DNA of 10,933 bases from Syntrophaceae bacterium UBA5761 (GTDB lineage: Bacteria > Desulfobacterota > Syntrophia > Syntrophales > UBA4778), in contig DIEZ01000019.1 of assembly GCA_002418885.1 (NCBI GenBank), positions 33,746 to 44,678 of the forward strand. The letters are read 5' to 3'. Position numbers and translations under genes: made by a program. The notes under the pieces are model-generated. The model did no database searches, was not told the origin of the DNA, and saw nothing but the letters and a program-made list of their open reading frames with translations. Position 1 is the first letter of the stretch. Each line of letters opens with the position of its first letter. Of this stretch, positions 6,981 through 10,933 are shown piece after piece.

Positions 6981-7734
6981 AAATAAAAGGCATTGGAAAG
7001 CTCGGCGTGATAAACCATTTATATTTTTGTAAAACTCCGACGGCTTTTTGTTCGTCGATATTGTATGTTTTCCGAAAATCCGCCCAATGGTTTGAAAAAC
7101 TATCAAATACTTTTTTGTTTTGCTCTATCCATTTTTGCCAAAAATCAATTTGCGGGGGTAATGACTCGGCGATAATTTTTGCGGTTGCTTGATATTGTTC
7201 GATTGCTGGCTTTATAGATTCAAAAAGCCGTCTTTGCGTGTCGCTAACTTGCTTGGCTACCTCTGCCAAACCTCGCATTGACTCTTGAATGTAAGAAGTG
7301 CCGTCAATGGCTTGCTGAATTACTGAAGAATAATTTTTGCTAAAAGCGGTTAAGGTTTCCTGTGCCGGCTTAATGATCGGCTCAAAAGTTTTTCTCAATT
7401 CCTCAATGTGCTTTTCGTGCCCAACAACCAACGCCTGCTTAAAGTCCTTGAAATAATCGCCGGTATCCTGAAAATATTTGAAAGTATGATTTTCGTTTTT
7501 AACAAATACCATTGCTAATGATTCAAGCTCTACATCTGATATTTTCTGAAAATCCGCAAAGCTAATTTCCGGCTTAACAAGTTGATGAAATAATATCTTG
7601 GCAACAAAATCTTTGTCTTTTAGAGTTTCCTGTAATATTTTGGCACATTCTATTGTATCGCCATAAGAAACATACTTTAGTTCAACATCGCCCAAAGTTT
7701 CGGATTTTGTTTTTGTGTTGTGGTTATTCAACAC
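6976..7734 (-). CDS. Unrecognised helical protein downstream of the Type IIG gene, possibly C-terminally truncated
   Basis: I do not recognise this 252-residue protein. It looks soluble: no signal peptide or membrane helix is visible. An N-terminal part (about 1-105) contains alternating hydrophobic and charged residues (GDTIECAKILQETLKDKDFVAKILF). From about 106 to 230 the sequence is almost entirely helix-forming and likely coiled coil or a helical bundle, with a weak internal repeat (FEPIIKPAQETL near 117, FESIKPAIEQY near 171). It then ends in YKWFITPSFPMPFIY, an aromatic stretch that reads like the entrance to a further domain. GTG 7734 is chosen as start because AAGGAG at 7743-7748 lies 8 bases upstream; TTG 7731 is the alternative. 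In-frame ATGs at 7824 and 7788 fall inside the preceding gene without such a site. Shine-Dalgarno and upstream stop codon adjoin, so it is translated as part of the restriction-modification operon. An accessory or defence role is an inference from position only. Confidence 0.75.
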   Translation of the reverse strand: MLNNHNTKTKSETLGDVELKYVSYGDTIECAKILQETLKDKDFVAKILFHQLVKPEISFADFQKISDVELESLAMVFVKNENHTFKYFQDTGDYFKDFKQALVVGHEKHIEELRKTFEPIIKPAQETLTAFSKNYSSVIQQAIDGTSYIQESMRGLAEVAKQVSDTQRRLFESIKPAIEQYQATAKIIAESLPPQIDFWQKWIEQNKKVFDSFSNHWADFRKTYNIDEQKAVGVLQKYKWFITPSFPMPFIY

Positions 7735-7742
7735 TAAAACGA

Positions 7743-7748
7743 CTCCTT
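7743..7748 (-). promoter_or_regulatory. Ribosome binding site of the accessory gene, abutting the restriction-modification stop codon
   Basis: On the minus strand the stop TAA of the Type IIG gene (7750-7748) runs directly into AAGGAG, sharing its last A, followed by an 8-base spacer and GTG at 7734. This arrangement ties translation of the unknown downstream protein to the restriction-modification gene and sets its start. Confidence 0.7.
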
Positions 7749-10468
7749 TATTTTTCGATTGTTCTGATTTCTTCGGCTGTAAGTCCATAAAGTTTATAAA
7801 CTGTCTCGTCAATTTCGCGGTCAAGTTTTACGATTTCCCGCTTTAGCGAATTATGTTTGTCGGTGTTGGCGGAAGTCGCTTGAAGCTCTTTTTGAAGTTC
7901 GAGCATTGCTTGCGCTTTTTTGGCGATTTTCTCTTGCTCGGCAGTAGTTGCGTAATAAATAGGCAAATTTCTTATGGCTTCAGGGTAAACATGTAGATTA
8001 CTGCTTAAAACTTTCTTGAAATAAAAATTAAGCAGCTTAGAATTTATTATACCAAGCAAATATTTCAGGTGTAGTTTTCTAGAATTATCTATTTGCTCCA
8101 TGCTGGAGTCAGTATCTCTTTGACCAGCTGATTGTATTAAGTACCAAGGAACACAAAGACTCACCGTGTCATTGGTATAATTTTTGTCGCTATCTAATAC
8201 GGCAAGTAATCCTTCTTTAGTAGATATATTTCGAACGATTATTTTTTCATTTTCAAAAAGTTCTGGAAATTTTGGCCGGTGCATTTGTTTTGGTAAATAA
8301 TCAAGATATATTCCACGCCAGCTCATTCTATATCGCCCAACATCTTTACCTTCCAAATAATTTTTTTGTGTAGTTTTATCTTTCGAGTTGGAAATTAGTC
8401 TATCTTTAGACGCGCCCGTCTTGCTGTCATGAGGCACTGATCCAATGACAACATAACAAATATCCCGCATTTTAATGCTCGCTTCGTTCACTTTTTCTAT
8501 AATTGAGATAACTTGATCGTTCAAGTCAGTCCTAATCATGCTTTGTGGCATTTCAATAAAAATGCTCTGGAGTATGTAGTTTCCGCCATCTTTATTTTCC
8601 AATTCTGAGACTTCTCTTGGTTTCTTGATTAATATTTTATGGTTACGCGTTGGTTTATTTTTCCTTATCACCACAATACATGTTTGAACGATAGCTTCTT
8701 TAAATACTTTGATATCTGAAAGGTCGACAATGTGTAAAATCTCAAACTCCTTCAAAATCCAAGAGCGTAATTCTTTTGCATAATTCTGATTCAAGAAAGA
8801 CGACGGTATGATAAACGAAAAATATCCTCCTTGTTTTAGTAATTTTAACGCCTTTTCTATAAAAAGAATGTATAGATCAAACCGTCCGAATGTCTTTTCG
8901 TATTCTCCAGAATTTAAAAAATAATTTCGTTCTATTTTATCTACCTTTTCAGGTCGTACATAGGGCGGATTGCCAATAATCACATCAAAACCGCCTTGCT
9001 CGAAAGCGTCTTTGAACTCGTCCTCAAAATTAAAAACCCTCTGTTCGCGAAAATCAGAGCCAAAATATTTTTCCAGTTTTTCGGCGTTTCCTGAAACAAG
9101 CGAATTGCCGGATCTGATATTGTTTTGAAGCGTTGGCAATTTCGCTTTTTGCGACAAAACTTTAAGCAGTAGGTTTAGTTGGGCAATTTCCACCGCTTGC
9201 GCGTCAAGGTCAACGCCGAAAATATTTTCTTTCAGAATATCAAACTTGGCGAAAAGCGAAGTTTGCGGATTTTGCTTTGCTAAAGTTTCCAAGATTTTAT
9301 CGTAGGCGGCGGTAAGAAAAGAACCGGAACCGCAAGCGGGATCAAGAACTTTGATTTTTTGTATCTCTTTTGGCTTGGTTTTTTTTAAGACCTCGCCTAA
9401 TGTTTCCTTTACGATAAATTCAACAATATATTTCGGGGTGTAATAGATTCCTTGCGATTTTCTTTTTGATTTCTGTTTTTCCTCGCTTTTGCGCCCTTGA
9501 ACATAACCTAAATACTGCTCATACATTCCGCCCAAAACATCGGCGGAAATAACGGAAAAATCATAGCGGTAGCCGTCTTTTGTTTCATAAAGTCCTTTTA
9601 TAACTTCGGCGATTGTTTTGTCGCTCGCTTTCCATTCCTCGCAGTAATGCGGAGCGAAAAGTTTTGAATTGAAGCCGTCATCAAAGTCGCGAAAAACTTT
9701 TGTCAGCTGTTTGTATGCGTTGCCCTTACCGCCTCTTGAAATGCCAAGCAAAACATTCGGCTCAATTTTTCTGTCTTCGGCAGTGCGAATAAAAATAAGA
9801 CGATCAAGAATCCTCTGCACGCCCTCGTCTAATTCTTCATCGGTTAAATTATTTTGTTTTTTGAAATCTTTTGTTAGCAAAATACGCCAAGACATCAAAT
9901 CTTCAAAAAGTTTTTCGCCGACTTGTTTTCTTAAAGTGAGCTTGCCCCATTTTTGGGCTTCTTTGTCTAATAGTTTTTGTTCAAAACTTTCTTTTGACAA
10001 AAGCCAGAGTTGGTCAAAGCGGTTTATAAAATCTCGACAATTAAGCTCGATGAAAAGATTTTGCGAAATACTTTTTGGCGGAATTTCGGCATTGAAAATT
10101 TTAATGCTTTCAAAGTCAGTTAAAATTGCCCAGGTAACGCTTTTGTTCCAGCTGTAATTGATTGCTTGTTCCGCCCATTTCCATTCGTCCAGATTGACCT
10201 TCATCGCTTTGGCTTCCAAAAACAACGCAGGAATGCCGTTGAAGCGGAAAGCCAAGTCAACCCTGCCGCCAGAGACATTTTCTTCGGTGGTTACCTCGTT
10301 GTCAGTTGTGAGGTTTCGCATATCCCAGCCGAGAAATTCAAAAAGCGGCTCGATAAACTCGTTGCGAGTTTGGGCCTCGTTGTAGGATTTTATCTTTCCC
10401 GTTTCCGCTACTCGCTGATATTTTTCAACGAGCTTTTGAATTTGTTGTTTGGCTTCTTCTTTGGTCAT
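7748..10468 (-). CDS. Type IIG restriction-modification enzyme (fused endonuclease, adenine methyltransferase and specificity region)
   Basis: This single 906-residue chain should both methylate and cleave DNA at its own recognition sequence. The N-terminal nuclease domain has a PD-(D/E)XK site: Asp71 in GGRVDLAF and Glu85-x-Lys87 in LFLEAKA. A helical linker (about 150-335) leads to methyltransferase motif X (QGIYYTPKYIVEFIV, from 339), S-adenosylmethionine motif I (VLDPACGSGSFL, 374-385) and catalytic motif IV (IIGNPPY, NPPY at 500-503), an N6-adenine signature of the gamma order. The region from about 610 to 840 fits a TaqI-like target-recognition domain, with RNLPIYY near 833. A coiled helix ends the chain. 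Length suits Type IIG (Eco57I-like); no separate specificity or restriction subunit is present. The reading frame is intact. ATG 10468 lies 5 bases after the regulator's stop without a clear Shine-Dalgarno, so coupling is likely. The target sequence cannot be read from the protein. Confidence 0.92.
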   Translation of the reverse strand: MTKEEAKQQIQKLVEKYQRVAETGKIKSYNEAQTRNEFIEPLFEFLGWDMRNLTTDNEVTTEENVSGGRVDLAFRFNGIPALFLEAKAMKVNLDEWKWAEQAINYSWNKSVTWAILTDFESIKIFNAEIPPKSISQNLFIELNCRDFINRFDQLWLLSKESFEQKLLDKEAQKWGKLTLRKQVGEKLFEDLMSWRILLTKDFKKQNNLTDEELDEGVQRILDRLIFIRTAEDRKIEPNVLLGISRGGKGNAYKQLTKVFRDFDDGFNSKLFAPHYCEEWKASDKTIAEVIKGLYETKDGYRYDFSVISADVLGGMYEQYLGYVQGRKSEEKQKSKRKSQGIYYTPKYIVEFIVKETLGEVLKKTKPKEIQKIKVLDPACGSGSFLTAAYDKILETLAKQNPQTSLFAKFDILKENIFGVDLDAQAVEIAQLNLLLKVLSQKAKLPTLQNNIRSGNSLVSGNAEKLEKYFGSDFREQRVFNFEDEFKDAFEQGGFDVIIGNPPYVRPEKVDKIERNYFLNSGEYEKTFGRFDLYILFIEKALKLLKQGGYFSFIIPSSFLNQNYAKELRSWILKEFEILHIVDLSDIKVFKEAIVQTCIVVIRKNKPTRNHKILIKKPREVSELENKDGGNYILQSIFIEMPQSMIRTDLNDQVISIIEKVNEASIKMRDICYVVIGSVPHDSKTGASKDRLISNSKDKTTQKNYLEGKDVGRYRMSWRGIYLDYLPKQMHRPKFPELFENEKIIVRNISTKEGLLAVLDSDKNYTNDTVSLCVPWYLIQSAGQRDTDSSMEQIDNSRKLHLKYLLGIINSKLLNFYFKKVLSSNLHVYPEAIRNLPIYYATTAEQEKIAKKAQAMLELQKELQATSANTDKHNSLKREIVKLDREIDETVYKLYGLTAEEIRTIEK

Positions 10469-10473
10469 AAAAA

Positions 10474-10683
10474 TTACTTTATTAAATCATCAACACTCAC
10501 ATTTAGCCCTTTGGCGATTTTCTTTAGGGTTTCAATGCGAGGATCGGGCGTTGCGCCGGTTTCAATTTTGGTCAAAGTATGCAAAGTAACGCCGGCAAGT
10601 TTAGACAACTTGTCTTGCGAGACACCGAGCTTATCTCGGTATTTTTTTATATTCTTGGCTATGGCTGATAAATCTTTTGACAT
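10474..10683 (-). CDS. XRE-family transcriptional regulator (putative controller protein)
   Basis: This 69-residue protein is a bare Cro/C1-type helix-turn-helix domain. The HTH lies at about residues 21-42, SQDKLSKLAGVTLHTLTKIETG, preceded by IAKNIKKYRDKLG and followed by the final helices IETLKKIAKGLNVSVDDLIK. Size and position directly ahead of a restriction-modification gene match controller (C) proteins, which delay and limit nuclease expression; this role is inferred. ATG 10683 is the only plausible start, since a TAA stops this frame at 10698-10696, yet it has no Shine-Dalgarno. A perfect palindrome ends 3 bases ahead of the ATG and is a natural operator for this protein. Five bases separate its stop from the Type IIG start, so both are on one transcript. 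Confidence 0.9.
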   Translation of the reverse strand: MSKDLSAIAKNIKKYRDKLGVSQDKLSKLAGVTLHTLTKIETGATPDPRIETLKKIAKGLNVSVDDLIK

Positions 10684-10715
10684 TGTAGTAAAACTTTACT
10701 ATACTTTAATTGCAT
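10659..10715 (-). CDS. Possible 18-codon leader ORF overlapping the regulator start
   Basis: On the minus strand AGGTGG (10730-10725) is followed after 9 bases by ATG 10715 and a frame encoding MQLKYSKVLLQCQKIYQP, then TAG at 10661-10659. It overlaps the first 25 bases of the XRE gene in another frame. It holds the only good ribosome binding site ahead of the regulator, so it might govern translation of the XRE start by coupling or competition. It resembles no family and could be chance, given the AT-rich sequence. Confidence 0.3.
   Translation of the reverse strand: MQLKYSKVLLQCQKIYQP
10686..10701. promoter_or_regulatory. Perfect palindrome, putative operator of the XRE regulator
   Basis: TAGTAAAACTTTACTA has two 7-bp inverted arms (TAGTAAA and TTTACTA) around a 2-bp centre. 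It ends 2 bases before the regulator ATG codon and lies about 32-47 bases downstream of the predicted transcription start. Symmetry and location suit a dimeric XRE protein repressing its own operon. As RNA the stem would be A/U-rich with a very tight loop, so a DNA operator is more likely than a hairpin. Confidence 0.5.
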
Positions 10716-10724
10716 TACTTTTTT

Positions 10725-10730
10725 CCACCT
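10725..10730 (-). promoter_or_regulatory. Ribosome binding site near the 5' end of the cassette transcript
   Basis: AGGTGG differs from AGGAGG at one base. It is 9 bases ahead of ATG 10715 (leader ORF) but 41 bases ahead of the XRE ATG, too far to serve that start directly. Confidence 0.4.
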
Positions 10731-10739
10731 GTTAATATT

Positions 10740-10768
10740 AGTATATGAAATATTTGCCGTTTAGTCAA
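10740..10768 (-). promoter_or_regulatory. Near-consensus housekeeping-sigma promoter of the restriction-modification cassette
   Basis: On the minus strand TTGACT (10768-10763) and TATACT (10745-10740) are separated by exactly 17 bases; each matches the -35 and -10 consensus at five of six positions. Transcription would begin near 10733 and run through the leader ORF, the palindrome, the XRE gene, the Type IIG gene and the accessory gene. It is the only promoter I can support for the three minus-strand genes. Confidence 0.6.
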
Positions 10769-10789
10769 ACAAATTAGGGAGCGATGGTT

Positions 10790-10826
10790 TGTTGTGCGCG
10801 CACGGGTGGGCGGGGCAAGCACAACA
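10790..10826. repeat. Inverted repeat with 8-bp arms
   Basis: TGTTGTGC (10790-10797) and GCACAACA (10819-10826) are perfect inverted arms around a G-rich 21-base loop. A separate 10-bp palindrome, GTGCGCGCAC (10794-10803), overlaps the left arm. It is upstream of the promoter, so a transcript hairpin of this operon is excluded. Function unknown. Confidence 0.4.
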
Positions 10827-10846
10827 TCTTTTCTCTTGGCGGCGCA

Positions 10847-10861
10847 TTTCGCAAAGCGAAA
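10847..10861. repeat. Short perfect hairpin
   Basis: TTTCGCAAAGCGAAA consists of 6-bp inverted arms with an AAA loop. There is no T-run on either side, so it is not a convincing intrinsic terminator. It may be one copy of a dispersed intergenic repeat, which a single copy cannot show. Confidence 0.4.
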
Positions 10862-10933
10862 GAAATTCGGCTGCGGCGGAAAAATCGGAATCGGAAAGCG
10901 AGGGCGGGCAAAAATTCCTTCCCCCCAACCCCC

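Larger units (their letters stand above)
10769..10933. other. Non-coding, locally GC-rich end region
   Basis: No coding frame of useful length is present on either strand. After an AT-rich start the sequence becomes GC-rich (35 of 60 bases G+C at 10801-10860), contains several short inverted repeats, a tandem ATCGGA doublet at 10884-10895, and ends in runs of C. The C-runs at the very end are what an assembly break at a repeat or homopolymer would look like. Confidence 0.5.

Noticed and set aside
10166..10735. Plus-strand open frame of 189 codons opposite the XRE and Type IIG genes
   Set aside because: Both minus-strand genes are clear by motif; the plus product is a low-complexity Phe/Leu/Ser-rich shadow.
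10745..10777. Ten-codon plus-strand ORF starting ATG AAA TAT
   Set aside because: Very short, no ribosome site, and it lies over the predicted promoter of the opposite strand.
10847..10861. TTTCGCAAAGCGAAA as an intrinsic terminator
   Set aside because: No T-run follows on either strand and no gene ends nearby within the window.

Overview
The window joins two unlike parts at about position 6948-6980. Positions 1-6947 are GC-rich (39 of 60 bases G+C at 4201-4260) and hold nine tightly packed plus-strand genes. In order they are a 5'-truncated UDP-glucose 4-epimerase (galE), a stand-alone heptose-7-phosphate kinase (rfaE1/hldA type), a DUF4416 protein, a YicC-family endoribonuclease, guanylate kinase (gmk), RNA polymerase omega (rpoZ), orotidine-5'-phosphate decarboxylase (pyrF), a 23S rRNA 2'-O-methyltransferase of the RlmB type, and a PilC/GspF-type inner-membrane protein. 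LPS-heptose synthesis, a DUF4416 gene beside yicC-gmk-rpoZ, and a type IV pilus platform protein together suggest a Gram-negative bacterium, most likely of the former Deltaproteobacteria (Desulfobacterota) or a relative. That placement is inferred from gene content and order. Several genes overlap by 3-8 bases (ATGA, GTGA and a TTG start inside the preceding gene), so galE through pyrF reads as one translationally coupled operon of envelope, nucleotide and RNA functions.

Positions 6976-10715 are much more AT-rich (20 of 60 G+C at 7021-7080) and everything in them lies on the minus strand. In transcription order there is a near-consensus promoter (10740-10768), a possible 18-codon leader ORF, a perfect 16-bp palindrome, a small XRE-family regulator, a 906-residue single-chain Type IIG restriction-modification enzyme (PD-(D/E)XK nuclease, gamma-class DNA adenine methyltransferase, C-terminal specificity region), and a 252-residue helical protein I do not recognise. 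The last gene has its Shine-Dalgarno abutting the restriction-modification stop codon, so it looks like a real member of the cassette. The regulator and palindrome suggest autoregulated control, as in controller-protein restriction-modification systems.

The AT-rich cassette runs convergently into the end of the PilC gene with only 28 bases between stop codons, and the unknown protein seems to end abruptly there. This is either a defence island whose last gene was cut at the insertion point, or a false join of two genomes in the assembly. No integrase, transposase, tRNA or flanking direct repeat is visible to support a defined mobile element. The restriction-modification gene is itself compositionally mosaic: the segment after NPPY through the specificity region is poorer in GC than the segments on either side.

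The last 165 bases (10769-10933) carry no gene. They are locally GC-rich, contain several short inverted repeats, and end in C-runs typical of a contig edge. I saw no rRNA, tRNA, CRISPR array or insertion sequence.
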